A stretch of 64,000 nucleotides of DNA from Atherix ibis (Eukaryota; Arthropoda; Insecta; Diptera; Athericidae), in NCBI GenBank assembly GCA_958298945.1, contig OY282605.1, forward strand, positions 109,178,267 through 109,242,266, in the 5' to 3' direction. Made by a program: the position numbers and the translations under genes. The notes under the pieces are model-generated. The model saw only the letters and a list, made by a program, of their open reading frames with translations, searched no databases and had not been told where the DNA came from. Positions 1 through 13,230 of this stretch are shown here, one piece after another; position 1 is the stretch's first letter; the number at the start of each line of letters is the position of its first letter.

Positions 1-3000
1 AAAATAAAAAATGAACCAAAAAAAAGCAATTAATCAAATGTAGACCAACATTTAAAGCAAACCTTTAAGTTTATAATCCGATAAAAAAACTTTTTCTTAT
101 CCTTACTTTAGTTTTGTTTTAAAGTAAATTAATATTTTTATCGTCCAATAAAAACAAAAATAAACAAAAAAATATAATTTTATTAAAATTTATTTTGTAG
201 TTATTTAAAACGTTTGATTGTTATTTTAAAATATTTATAGTCAAAAATAAAATTATTCTAAATATTTTATATTTTAATTAAATTATTTCAGTAGTTTATT
301 ATTTCTAAATTAAAATTTAAAATGAGATGGGCCCATTAAGACTGATGATACAGTGTGCAATATTTTTATTCAGTTAATTCTTATTTATTGAATCGAATTT
401 GTACTAATACTTGGTTCTTGTACAAACTTCTCTGACTAATTATGATAAGTACGTTCATCAACCATAAGTTAACGTTCAATTTAAAAACAACTCTGTGATA
501 AATACATTGCGGTACAAAATTATTGCGTAACAATTTATGTTTTATATTGGAAATTTTTTATTTATTTTTTTTTAATTTTTATTTTTATTATTAGTTTTAC
601 ATTAAAATCTATAAAAATAGTTATTGAACGTATAATTTAAGAACAAAAAAATCTTTTTTGATTATTGAAATAAAATTATTAGATTTAAATACTTTTGAAC
701 ATGACTTTACATTAAGCAAAAAAGACGAAATCTAAAAATTGCACATTGTATTCTGTCCCAATTTATTTATTATTAATTATTTTAATTATATTTATTTATA
801 ATGTTCTGTAGTTATTTATTTTCTATAATTATTATTGTAATAATTTCCAATTTACTATTTTCTATTTTTAAATTTATTATTTATTGTACAAATTTTGAAG
901 AGAAAAATAAGGAAACCCTAAAGACTATGTTTTTTTTTTTAATTCCTAACTGTACAAAAATTTAATTTTTCTTTTAAATATTTACAAATTAATTGTGATA
1001 ATTAATATGTAATTCTACAGGAGCAACGTTCAAATTGAATTAAAAATGTAATTGAACACGTAAACTAAAAGGAAACATTTTTAATCACAATAATTGGAAT
1101 TATTTTTAATTACAGTCATGCCCGTCTCTAACTATTTATAGGCTAATGTTGTAACACATCAACATATTCGTAAAATACATTTAACTACGTATAAATTAGA
1201 ATCAAGATTAGAAATAAAAATATTTTTAAAATAAAACGAACAATAAAAAAAATGTTTTAAAAAAACAAGCTATCAAGGTTTTAAATAGTGTTGATTAATT
1301 ATAGTTAATTATATGTTAATTATACATATACAAATAGACAATAGATATTGTGTGACATGTGAGAAATTTAATTTTAGATAATTTTGTGTAACGTAATAAT
1401 AAAAATAAACATCGAGCATTTGATTGATGGATTCTATGTAGCGAGTATCTAAAAATAATATAATTGTTTATAAAAATTCTTTTCTAATCGATGCAGTTGA
1501 ATTTGAGCTGATTGTTTTCATTTTCTTTATAAATTCTAATAAATCATTTCTAATCTGTAAAATCTTCAAGAATAAATACCGAGAGAAAAAGAAACTATTG
1601 ATACTCAAATTAGAATACATTAAATTTGTGTTCAGGGAATGTTCGATGATGAAGCAACTTCTGAAAAAGGTCGAAACCAGGTCTAATGTCTAATATTATA
1701 ACATAACAAAAATATTGTTAAAAAAAGCAACAAACATATTTTTAGTTGAGAATTGGTTTTTTTTCAATCTTGAACTGATTTAAGACAGGAAATATTTTTT
1801 CATGTACATAGCTGCATTGTCTGTTTAATTTTGATTGAACTATTCCTAAAGATCGAATATTTATTCTCTGATATTATTTCTGCTTGTTTTAACATTCCGT
1901 TAAAATTTATTTGTTCAATAAATATGTAATTTAATTCAATATCAATAATGAAAATATTCAACAACGATGATAATCTTAGCCTTCAAATCTGTTATATGTT
2001 ATATCAAACTACATGAACTTATGTTAAAAGTCTTTAGTAATTACTCGTATTTGTAGAGAAAAAAATATTTCAAATTTTCTTTGTGAGCAAGAAAAATTAT
2101 TAGAAATTCAACAACTTGTCACAATATCACTTAAATAATTTTCAACAATTTTACGCTGTTTTAAAAATATTCTTACAAAAAAAAAATACTCGTAAATGCT
2201 TTTTGTGATGAATTTTAAGATGTATGTGAGCTTACTAGTGCTAGCAAATAATTGTTAAACTATTTTCTAATTGATTCTATCGTAAATTCTAAAAATGATG
2301 TCAGTCTCTGGCAGGTTTCCGTAATTATTCAATTATCATGTCGGCCATCATACCATACCAACATTGAAGTCGATGTTTTTTGGCTTTCCAACTTGCAACT
2401 GTTTATTCTATTAACTTAACGAACTATGATTTAAATTGAGGTTTTTATTATAAAAAAAAAACAATTAGCTACCTTTTTAAAAACTCATAATTTTTTTTTT
2501 AAATTATCGTATTAAAAAAAATTGTTTGACTTTCTTTTTTCCAATTACCAACGCGTGTGGTTCGAGTCAGTGCTATTCAACTGATATGCGGTTTTGAAAA
2601 TTCGCAAGAAAAACTCAGCCATAATTTAATTTTTTATTTAAATAATAACTAATCACATAAGTAAATTTGTCCCCAATAAAAAATTCAAAAATATAATTAT
2701 TATTAAATATTTTGTATATAATTTTGTGATGGTATAACATTTTAAAAGGGCTTTTGTATTCAATTTAATTTATTCGTTATCGATACATAGTTTATTGTAC
2801 AGTATAAAAGGTGAAATTTCTAAATAAATTAATATTTTTTATGTATACATTATTTATAGTTTGAAGTTTCATACAAAATCTGAATAATGACTGCTTTTTG
2901 ATATTTAAAAATTTGTTAATTGAAGATAATTTCATATTTTTTTTGCTACAGAATTTTTATAATTTTCAACCTATTTTTATTGAAAATATAAAAGGAAATT

Positions 3001-3230
3001 ATGTAAAAATACACATATTATTAATTTAGAAGTGCGATTTGAAATTCGAATAAAATAAAAGTTTTTAAAATTTGATAATTTATCGTATTTCGGCAAATTC
3101 GACATCTATTTTTAACAAATGATGAACTTAAAATAGTTTTTTTTAATAATCTACTTTTGATTTTATTTTCCTTTGCAAAAAATGGAATAACTTCAAATTC
3201 ACTTATCAATTTATTGGGGCAGCTGCATAT
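1..3230. other. AT-rich stretch without a clear gene
   Basis: Long A/T runs and short stop-rich frames on both strands. The only coding-like signal is a possible small terminal exon at 1636-1686, listed separately. The open frame at 3021-3209 (-) has no recognisable domain and the composition of its surroundings. It may be intergenic or a long intron of the gene whose last exon is at 9707. Confidence 0.6.
1636..1686 (+). CDS. Candidate small terminal coding exon (unknown gene)
   Basis: A TTCAG acceptor at 1631-1635 is followed by an open frame GMFDDEATSEKGRNQV and a TAA stop at 1684-1686. The acidic/polar composition and higher GC than the surrounding DNA suggest coding sequence, possibly an alternative C-terminus of the gene that continues at 5760 and 9707. 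The exon is too short to assign to a family, the pyrimidine tract upstream is weak, and chance cannot be excluded. Confidence 0.22.
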   Translation, partial: GMFDDEATSEKGRNQV

Positions 3231-3655
3231 GGAGTGTGTTACTCATTGTTCAGTGTGGCGCCATCTTGTAAGAACTAGCAAAAGAGGAAAGTTGCCGTCA
3301 TTTGTTAATTGTCGGTTTTAAACTTTGTAGTATTTAAAAATCCAGCAGCGTCAAATCACACGATCTTGGAGGCCAATTAATATTACCATATCTCGAAATA
3401 AAGCGTACTCGGCATTTTTCGTGTAATAAAGCTAAAATTTGTTGTTATGTAGTTTGTGGGGCTGTTCTGTTTATTAAAATCTTCAAGTTGTGGCCAAAAG
3501 AAAAGTGATTTTCATATGGCCATAGCTGTCAGAATTAACGATAACGGTCTTTCCTTCTTCATTTTCAAAGAAATGCACACCATACAGTTACTTATCCCGG
3601 ATACAGTGGCTTCTCTACAGTAACTTTTTGCGGATACACTTGCTAGTCGGCAGTC
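3231..3655 (-). mobile_element. Decayed Tc1/mariner-superfamily transposase fragment
   Basis: Read on the minus strand, 3396-3352 encodes RYGNINWPPRSCDLT. This matches the NWPPRSCDLTPLDF catalytic-region motif common in arthropod Tc1/mariner-type transposases, where the Asp of CDLT is a catalytic residue. The rest is interrupted by stops and shifts. It is related to the elements at 13231-13734 and 60499-61275, whose 60.7 kb segment shows a decayed version of the same motif. No terminal repeats were identified with confidence. Confidence 0.5.
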
Positions 3656-3677
3656 ACTAGCAGATTTCAGTCACATA

Positions 3678-4607
3678 CGAGGTTTGTTCAAAAAGTATCC
3701 CGAATTTTGAATTTCCGTGGGTTACGTATATTCGATTTTTAATTTTTTGTGGCGTTATGTTGGTACTCATGTCTCTCACTTATAACGACAAGTTCGGCCA
3801 TTTTGAATGTTCAGTTAATTTTTGACAGCTGCTTTGCTTGCACGTGTTTTGGCTCGTCTTCGATTTTCGCCCATTTTCGACCAAAAACAGCATGTTGGAC
3901 TCTGTCCGCGACGATACAAATTTACTCCAGAGGGTCATAACTGGTGACGAATTATGAGTTTATGGTTATGACGTGGAAACCAAAGCTCAATCATCTTAAT
4001 AAAAGCTTCCGCACGAGCCAAGACCGAAAAAAGCGCGCCAAGTTCGTTTTTTCTTACAGTTTTCTTCGATGTGAAGGTTTTTCTTACAGTTTTCTTCGAT
4101 TGCAGGGACTTGGTACATCATGAGTTCTTACCACAGGGTAGAAAGGTCAATAAGGAATATTACCTGCAAGTTATGCGCAAGTTGCGCGAAGCAAGCCGCT
4201 AGAAACGCCTGGATTTGTGGAAGAACAAAAATTGGCTTTTTTACCATGATAAAGCTCCTGCTCACGCATCGTTGCTTGTGAGAGAGGTTTTGGCCAAAAA
4301 CAGTACACTAATAATGCCGCAGCCACAGTATTCCCCAGATCTGGCCCCCTGTGACTTTTTCTTGTTCCCAAAATAGATTCTTTGATCCATTTTTTGGAAT
4401 GGGCAAGAATCGAAGACGAGCCAAAACACGTGCCAAAACACGTGCCAGCAAAGCAGCTGTCAAAAATTAACTGAACATTCAAAATGGCCAAACTTGTCGG
4501 CATAAGTGAGAGACATAAGTACCAACATAACGCCACAAAAAATTGAAAATCGAATATACGTAACCCGCGGAAATTCAAAATTCGCGATACTTTTTGAACA
4601 GACCTCG
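3678..4607 (+). mobile_element. Mariner copy 1 (non-autonomous, long inverted ends)
   Basis: It is flanked by TA dinucleotides (3676-3677 and 4608-4609). The left end CGAGGTTTGTTCAAAAAGTA and the right end are inverted copies of the same sequence. The inverted match runs about 200 bp (3678-3878 against roughly 4399-4607), far beyond a normal mariner TIR. Inside, decayed transposase is in the sense direction (VRDDTNLLQRVITGDE near 3903, YSPDLAPCDFFLFPK near 4327-4372) and breaks off at LFPK. There an inverted 5' end, including the reverse complement of the transposase start (near 4375-4400), is joined. The N-terminal half of the transposase is deleted. The open frames on the minus strand here are shadows. 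Confidence 0.8.
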
Positions 4608-6659
4608 TATATGGCAATTTTACTTACTGCGGTATCCACCAAGCGAGAAATGAGCCTATTCGCTGATGCAAATATTGTTCGACACTGTTGTTTTTCAGGG
4701 ATTTTACTATAATTCGAATGCCTTATTTCATGTTTACATAATAATTTTTATTATAAACAGGCAGGCTTGTGAAACTAAACAAATGCTACCATAAATAAAA
4801 AATATATTCCCCAACTATCAAATAACAAAGTTTCACTTTTAGAAACACAAAATGAATTACGCGGTATTTGCAAACAAAACATCCAAAAAATTGAAGAAAA
4901 AAAAACCAAATTTTGCATATATTACTCCCGTCAATATTTTTATCAATTGCTAAAAATAAATTAGATTCTATGTAAGGATTATTGATATTAAAATTATAGC
5001 AAAGAAACATCTATACTCGTAATCAAAAAATAGGTTCATCTAATCCATTACATAAACTTCGAAAATTTTAAAATGCATACGAAATATTCGATATCCAATT
5101 GCAGAAAAATATCGATCATTGTGTTATTTTAATAAAATATTTTTAATAAATTTTAAAATAATTTAATGAAACAATAAAAAAAATGTGAATACAAATGAAA
5201 ATCGAAGGTTTTCTTAAGACAAAAAGGGAAAAATTAGTTTTAAAAATAAAGGTAATACAAAAAATATCCATAAGGTAATATAAAAAAAAAATAATGGTAA
5301 TAATAGTGAGTTCCTTATTTTTCTCTTCGCATCAAAATTTATTTAGAAATAATATCTCATAACTATTTTAGTGTTTTATTTTTATTTAGCCAATAAGAGT
5401 ATTATTAATAATTTGTACACAAATAAATTAGAATTTATTAAATTATTTATTTAATTTTTCCACTTATATAACTTATACTTTTCTTTCGATGATTTGATAT
5501 ATTATTGTATATGTACATATATTTAGACTTACTTTTTATTTTCTATTTTTTATTCTTTTTCTTTTATATTTTTAGTTAAATTTTAACCTCTGGTTTGTTT
5601 TTCACAAAAAAAAACATACACACACATTGTATACCAAAACATTTTTTTAATAAATGGGTGATGGAATATATGAATAAAAATATTTAAAAACAATATCAGA
5701 AATAAAAAAATAAAAAAAAATAAAGAAAACAAAATCAAAAATCAAAGCAAATCTAAAAGTAAATAAAATGATACTTGAGGACTATTATCAAGCTCTCTAT
5801 TCTGGGTAAGCTAAATATTAAATTGGAATGCTCTCTCATTAAATTTATTATTCACTCACTATAAAAATGCATTTAAAAAAAACTGTTTTTATTTTTATTT
5901 TAAGTTATTTTTTTCACATCATTATTATACTATCAAACATAATTTTAGTTAATATATAATAAAATCATTTATGTTGTAGTTTTGTTTTTAATCATTACAT
6001 TATCTAGTAACTAATTCTTTTATAAAAATAACTTACTTATTTTCATAGAAAACCTGTTCATACCAAATTGATTTTCTTCGGAGTATTTTCTTATTCACCA
6101 TTTGGTTAGCATAATTCAAATTCACTATTAAAAACGAATAACTTAAAAATACATGACCATCTTTTTGAAAATAATCAAATTTATTCAAAAATTCAAATTA
6201 TTTCATTCAAAAGATTCTTTTTATTCGAAATCGACACATTTTCATTTGTTTTGTTTTATTGTTTTTATTTATATTTAAATTCGAATTAATTTCGTTCACG
6301 TCCTTATAAACTGTCACTTTGAGTCATAAGTTATTCATGGAGCTTTTTACGTTATGTCTTCGAAGGTAAAATATTAAATAAATTTTATAAAATAAAAAAA
6401 ATAAAAATGTTAATCCAGTCAATGACCTGTTACAGTACGATATATTTCCGTTTTGTTAAATAATCAAAAATGAACGAAGACACAGACTTTTCCATCTTTT
6501 TATTATTACAATAAAAAAAAATGCATACTTAAGACAATATTTTTTTCAATTCGAATATATATAATACTCACCGTTTAAATGAATTGGAATTGTTTATGCT
6601 TAAATTTCAGTTATTGATTATATGAGAAAATTTTGTAGAAAATATTTTCATCTATTATG
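4608..6659. other. AT-rich stretch, no gene except a candidate exon
   Basis: Homopolymer-rich, with no recognisable protein and no RNA gene seen. One candidate small exon (5760-5805) is listed separately. It may be intronic if that exon and the one at 9707 belong to one gene. Confidence 0.5.
5760..5805 (+). CDS. Candidate penultimate coding exon (unknown gene)
   Basis: The frame from ATG 5768 reads MILEDYYQALYSG and ends at 5805 with a good donor (GG|GTAAGC) in phase 2. The terminal exon at 9707 needs exactly two preceding bases. Joining GG to its first A gives Gly and continues as SYDEDEDYESN. Either the exon begins after AG at 5759 with a poor pyrimidine tract, or the ATG with its AAA context is a start codon. 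The protein was not recognised; phase agreement is the main support. Confidence 0.35.
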
Positions 6660-7628
6660 GAAAATTTTGTATCGTTTTTTGAGGAAGTCTTTTCTTGTAG
6701 TATTTTCCCAAAATCTTTTTGGGTAGTCTATTCTTGCACTATTTTCGTATAGACTTTTTGTGTAGTCTTTTTGAGCAGTTTTTTTTTAAATCTTTTTCTG
6801 TATTACTTTCATATAGTCTATTCCTGCAGTATTTCATACAGCTTTTTCCTGTATGCTACACAAAAAGTCTATTCTTTAGTCTATTCCTGCAGGATTTTCG
6901 CATAACCTTTTTCTGCAGTATTTTCCCACAGTCTTTTCCTGTAGTCTTTTCGTGAAGTCTATTCTTGCAATATTTTTTTAGAGTCTATTCCTACAGTATT
7001 TTTCTGAAGTCTATTCCTGTAGTCTTTTCGGGCAGTCTTTTTTGTTGAAGTATTTTATTAAACCTAATTCCTGCACTATTTTCGTAAACACTTTTCCTAT
7101 AATATTTTCGTGCAGTATTTTCATATAGTATTTTCGTGAAGTCTATTCCTGCAGTATTTTTATAGTCTATTCTTGCAGTATTTTCCTACAGTCTATTCCT
7201 AAAGAATTTTTCTAAAGTATATTCCTGGAGTCTTTTCGGGTAGCTTTTTTAAAAGTCTTTTTTTGTATTATTTTAAGTAGTCTATTCCTGCAGTATTTCC
7301 GCATAATCTATTCTTGCAGTATTTTCCGACAGTCTTTTCCTATAGTATTTTCGTTTAGTCTATTCCTGCAGTATTTCTGCATAATGAATACTTGCAGTAT
7401 TTTCCCACAGTCTTTTCCTGCAGGATTTTCACGAAGTCTATTTCTGCAATATTTTCGTACAGTCCATTCCTGCAGTATTTTTGTACAGTCTATTCCTGTA
7501 GTCTTTTCGGGCAATTTCTTATTGAAGTATTTTTCCTAAGTTGTTTCCTGTTTTTTTCTTATATCGCCTATTCCTGCAGTATTATCGCATAGTTTTCTTC
7601 TGTAATCTTTTCCTGCAGTGTTTTTTAT
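6660..7628. repeat. Minisatellite with CTGCAG-containing unit
   Basis: About 1 kb of degenerate tandem copies of a roughly 20-25 base unit, approximately AGTCTATTCCTGCAGTATTTTCG. Many units contain the palindrome CTGCAG, and unit length and sequence drift along the array. Several units end TTTTCGCATA or TTTTCGGGCAG. The open frames on both strands (for example 6719-6955, 7308-7514, 7392-7592) are by-products of the repeat and not genes. Confidence 0.85.
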
Positions 7629-9706
7629 GTAGAATTATCCGGTAATCTGCTTAAAAAATTAGTACATTTGTAGCAAAATTAAATATAATTTAAGTGGTTT
7701 TTTATTGCATCAAGAATTCTTCCGAATTATATTGTATCAAATATTAACTAATAAAATATTATAAGAACAGAACAATTTCTTGATAGAGAATATTCAAATG
7801 ACCTTCAGATTATTCATAGTTAATTATAAGATCAGACATTCGTACTATAGTACGCACCCATAACATTAATTTAAAAAAAATTATACAAATTTCTATTTGT
7901 ATAGATTTTATGCAAATCAAAAGTTGAAATTTATCCGCCGATAATATTAAAGCTATTTCGTTTAAATTAGCAAAAAAGATATTGTGCGTATTTATAATTT
8001 TTTTTTGGTAGTTTTTTAGTAGAAAAAAAGTTGATATTTATTTGTAACTGTATGTAATTTCTACAGTTATCTGATACTATATTAATTCGAGTAACTGATT
8101 TCATCATCAAAATTCATATTATTTTACATTAAATTGTTAATATCTTTAGGAATAAATATATTCGAAAATGTTAATTTTTAAATATATTTTTTTTTTTAAA
8201 TAAATGATAAATAATATTTTCGAATAACCATGCGCAGTTTGTAGGCCTGCAAATTATAATATAAATTACTTTTATGTTTTTTAAATATTTTCTGATGAAC
8301 GTTTACGTTTAAAACGTTATACTATCTGCTTTAAGTAGTATTTTAAAATGTTAATAGACCATTTCTAGTTATTTATTCTGATATTAATTTGTATGATTCC
8401 TCTTTTTTCTTAGTTGAAAATATCAATAAAATTCAGAACTGTTATACATCCATTTTTCTGTTTGAAATCACAAATTTAAACTTAAAAAATATGCCCAGAA
8501 CATATTTGGAAAGAGTTTAAAATATTTTTAAGAAGAATTCTAATTGTGATTTTTTTAAAGAAATTTGTTATAATGTCACTTATAATAAATCAAATAGTTC
8601 TTAAAATATCTACCGAAACTTTGTTTAAATTCAATATAATATAAGTTAAGAAATTATACTTGTTACATACATTTTTTTATAATAAATGACTGAAAGGGAT
8701 GAATTCAGTATTTTTTTTAAATTTTTATTTTATAATTCTAATAAAAATTCATACTAAAATTCACCATAAATATAAAACATATTTAAAAATGAATTAGACT
8801 TTCTGTAGGTCATTTTTCGCTCTCCAACTTTTAATTTTTATTATATGTTAATCCTAAAAAAAATTTAAGTTCGACTAAAAAATAAATTCTGCATCAAATA
8901 TCCTCAAAAAAATTAGTTTTTCTCGATTTTTTATTATTTTTTGAAGAAAAGTGTACGATTTATTAACTGTCCAAAAGATCTTATGATCTTGGTGTTATAA
9001 ATCAACCTCAATCGTATGTTTAAGAATTCTAATATTTATATAATAAATAAAATTATAAACGATAATACTTTTAATAAATAACAATACTGTTCCCCTTTCC
9101 TCCAAATAATTTCTATTTATTTAAGATTAATTTTATCTTATAGAAAAAAATTGCTCTGATTTATTTACGGTTAAATGACCTCAAGATTAATGGTCTTATG
9201 CAGATATAAAATGACTTCTATCATATGGCTTAGACTCGTTTTGTACAGCAAAATAACTGCCTTCTAGCAAAATGAGTATAGTGGGTTTTTTTTTTAATCT
9301 AAAATAAAAAATCTGTTCATGGTCCATAAATACCTGGTTATTTTGTAAAAATGTATATAAGGATAATAAGGTCTGTTATTTGCTTCTCTTAATAATTATA
9401 TAAAAAATATATCGAAAATCGATTAAATCATTTTTTTTATATCATCTCACATCATAACAAATCGAAAGCATATGTTTTATATCACATTTTTTTTGCATAT
9501 TCATAAGAACGACACATATTAAAAGGAAATTTATTCTTCTTCATAAAATATATCTCAAAAAATTTATATCATTTTCTGTTTATTTTTTAATTTTATATAT
9601 ATATAATAAAATTTTCTAATCAATCTGTAATTATAAAAAAAAATATTATCATGCAAAAACCCAGAATTTCAAATTTTATCCATTTTTTGTTTATTTTCCC
9701 ATTTAG
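7629..9706. other. AT-rich stretch, nothing recognised
   Basis: No coding pattern, RNA gene or element termini seen. The last 30 bases form the pyrimidine-rich tract and acceptor of the exon at 9707. Confidence 0.5.
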
Positions 9707-9797
9707 ATCTTATGATGAAGATGAAGACTATGAATCCAACATAGACATCCTAGAGTCACAATTGGATGATATGTCAAATATAATAAACGAATGGTAG
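9707..9797 (+). CDS. Probable terminal coding exon of an unrecognised gene
   Basis: A strong acceptor (pyrimidine tract and ATTTAG, ending at 9706) opens a frame of 30 codons. It encodes an acidic segment (SYDEDEDYESN) and then a helix-like segment (ILESQLDDMSNIINEW) with a TAG stop at 9795-9797. Codon use and GC content stand out from the flanks. It is in phase with the candidate exon at 5760-5805. The remaining exons would lie to the left, probably outside the window. The C-terminus does not match a family I can name. Confidence 0.55.
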
Positions 9798-11281
9798 ATT
9801 TAAATTTTATCTCAAATTTATTATAATTAATACTTACTTACCTATTATATATAAAATAATAAATCAAAGAGAACAAAATAGAAGAACTAAATTTAATATT
9901 AAATTAATATAAATAATTATAATAATAAATTAATATGAAATATTAAAGATAAAAATAATAAATATTATTAATAAAACATACGCATACACAAATATTGAAG
10001 AAATAATTGAAAGAGAAAAAATGGAGGGAAAAAACACAATTATTTAACAAATAAGAATATAATTGTAATGCATATAATAAATATATATATGTACGCAGAT
10101 GTATGTATGAATATGTACAATATATTTGAAAAAAAGGAATAGAAGGTGCAAAAAGAATAGTATAACGAATAATATACTAAAAAATCCTTTGGAAGCTAAA
10201 CAAAAAAATGTTAAAAAGAAAGAAAGAAATGGAAAATTAGAAGAAAAAAAATTACTAAAAATTATTAGGAAACTTAAAATGCAAATAAATTAATTATTAT
10301 AAGTAATTAAATTTAAAAATAAATAAAAATTATTATTAATAATACTATTATTAACTATTATTATAAATAGAATTTTTAGCTCAGATTAGTTATTTTTTAA
10401 TTATATTCACAATTGCCCTCAGTCCTAATCCTTTCTAATATATTTATACGCCATCTTTTGCAATTTTCCCATATGAATAGTCGATTTTTTTTATACATTA
10501 ATGCCTCTCTGGTTTTTATTCTTTTCTTTTATAGTAGTTTAATTAAGATTTTATAGTCACTTCTCATCTTTAATCGTTATCGTATTTTTAATTTTTCAAT
10601 CATTTTTATGTAATTTATTAATTTATTTAAAGCAACAAAAAAATCAATAATTTTTAAAATAAATAAAATAAAAGTTGTCATCAAGAGAGTTTTTTTTATT
10701 AATGACAATACATATAATTACATATATGTATGTACTCATATAAGAGAGGATTTCTTTTTTTTTCTTTTTCTTTTTTGAAATGTTAATATTAATGTGCTCG
10801 AATATTTTATGGTTACTATAGGTAATAATTTTTATAGTAATGGTGCTTATTCTAAATGTGGAAAAAAAAGAAGATTTTATTGAAAAAAACAATCGAGAAG
10901 AAGAAGAAAGTTTGATCGAAAAACAAAATAATTAATAGAATAGAAAAAAAGGGGAAAAAAATGTCTACAAAAATTTTCATTTCAAATAATAATTTATACA
11001 ACAGGATTTTTCTTTATAATAAAGTTTAGAAAATCACAAGATAATTAAAAATCAATTTATTTACAACAAAATTCATTTGATAGAAGCAAAAAAAATCTTT
11101 ATTTTATAATAGAAAGAAAAATGTGTAAACAAAATTTAATATATTCTGAAAATAACTTTATTTATGAATATTAGAAAAAAATTAGTTATTCTGATTTAAT
11201 TTTATTTTAGCATATTTTTGTCATAATCTATTTTTTCTCTTTTGTTCTTATTTGTTTGTTTGTTTGTTTGTTTATTTTTAT

Positions 11282-11312
<31 letters not shown>

Positions 11313-13230
11313 ATAAAATAATTAAATCAATTAAATATAATATTATTTAAATAATAATTAATATTTATAGTAATTTATTTCACAAAATAGAATATTTAAT
11401 CAATTTAATTTGATTTTGTTAATTATTTTAATAAAATTTATTTTTATTTAGTTTTTCGTTTTTTTTTTTAATTCTTGTTTACTTTTAATTTGAAAAAAAA
11501 AATTTTTTTGTTAACAATATTATAGAAAAATAAAATGTGTCCACAAATATTCTTTATTGTTATTATTATTATTGATGACACTATTTTTTGTTTTCTTTTT
11601 TTCATTTATTTTATTGTTGTTATTTTTTTTAATTTATAATAAAAAGTTTCTTCGATTTTTACTAAGCTTTAAAAATGATATCCTGGAATTGATATTAATT
11701 CAATATCATAAATTTACGGATTTCAAATGTTCAAAACTAGTCAACAAAGAACTGGTATCCTCTTTTAAGTAAATTAAAAAAAAGAAATTCCATAAGCCAA
11801 ATTAATTTGATGATTTATAAGGCAGCAATATCCCTTATAATTTAATTAAATAACAAAATAGGATATTTCCATATTACTCTCCATACATTTTTAAAGTTTT
11901 ACATTTTTCAAGATTGCTTGTATGTTAGAAACTTGATTTGATGCTGATTCTGTAAAAAAATAAGATATATTCAAAATACTATTTATTATTCTACAAATAT
12001 TAAATATTAAATTCAGTTGGCAAAAAATAAAATACTTATGAGAAATAAATCGTAATCCTTAGCATGATGCCAATATTCTGAATGTTCTGCAAGAGATATT
12101 TTTATTATTCTATAATTATTTCAAACCAAGTTATATATATCAAAATCAAATATTTATAATACTATTGTCAAGGACACTACCGAAATATAATATAAAATTT
12201 ATTCAATAAATTTACAACGCAAGTTTAATATTGGCAAAAACATGAAAGCCGCTTTAAATTTTATAGCTTTTTATCTAATAATATATTGATGTCTGGACCC
12301 AAATTCTCTAATGTACAATAAACATATAATATAACTAAAGGACCGTAAAATTCATTTAAGAAATACACACAGAATTTTATTATGAAACGAAAAAAAAAGC
12401 ACAAAATTCTGTAATTATTGTAACTGAACGATATAACGTACATTTTATGATGTTTAATTTGATACAAAATTTTCATTTAGTATCTTTGGATTAACGAGCT
12501 TAGTTACTTTAACGTTCTTGTAAATATTTTTGTGCTATAAAAATTTAATATATTGTTATAATTAAAAAGAATTATTCTTCTTTTAAATTATTTATAATAA
12601 GATTTGTTATGGTTAAATGATGGAAATAATGAATTATTGGATAAATTTTATTTAGAATATTATCAAGCACTAGTATTGAGAAAAGGTAATGTAAAAAATT
12701 GCTTTAAATATGCAATCAATATCGAATGTAATTTAAACAAAATTATACTAATTTATTCTGTCGATAAATTGTATCGAAACTCTATTGAATTTCATCTAAA
12801 TGCTTTATTTACTATTTTATTAACATGATGTGTTACATAATAAATTTTTATTTTAATCAAATTACATAATAAGTATAATCAGACTGTAATAAAATATTTT
12901 CTACCATAATTTTTAACTTAATTTTCCACTTTGTATTAATCATTTCTATCAGCGATCATGATGAACTTATTAATTCTGAGGTTAACGACTTGAGTACACT
13001 ATGGTGGATGTCTTCAATATTTAAAATAGACACAATAGTTTTATAACAGTTAAGATACGTTTTACCACCAATTTAACTAGCATAACGTATGTTAAGTGTT
13101 CTTACAAATGCTTTTAACAAGGCAAATTATTTATAAAAGCTTATTTTTCTTATTGATTTTATTGGACATATTTTATTATATAAATTAATTTGAATATTAA
13201 TGATACTATTAAATGTTGGATAAAATAAGA
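9798..13230. other. AT-rich stretch, nothing recognised
   Basis: Probably 3' UTR and then intergenic sequence. It contains simple repeats such as a TTTG run near 11248-11275 and an A20-type run near 11290. The open frames at 10644-10892, 11557-11772, 12261-12476 and 12604-12828 consist of F/I/K/N/L codons typical of random AT-rich DNA. No homology or splice support was found. Confidence 0.5.

Noticed and set aside
4171..4617. 148-codon minus-strand frame
   Set aside because: It spans the inverted end of mariner copy 1 and is antisense to its transposase remnant.
6719..7592. Open frames of 66-78 codons on both strands
   Set aside because: They are produced by the stop-poor minisatellite unit and have no gene features.
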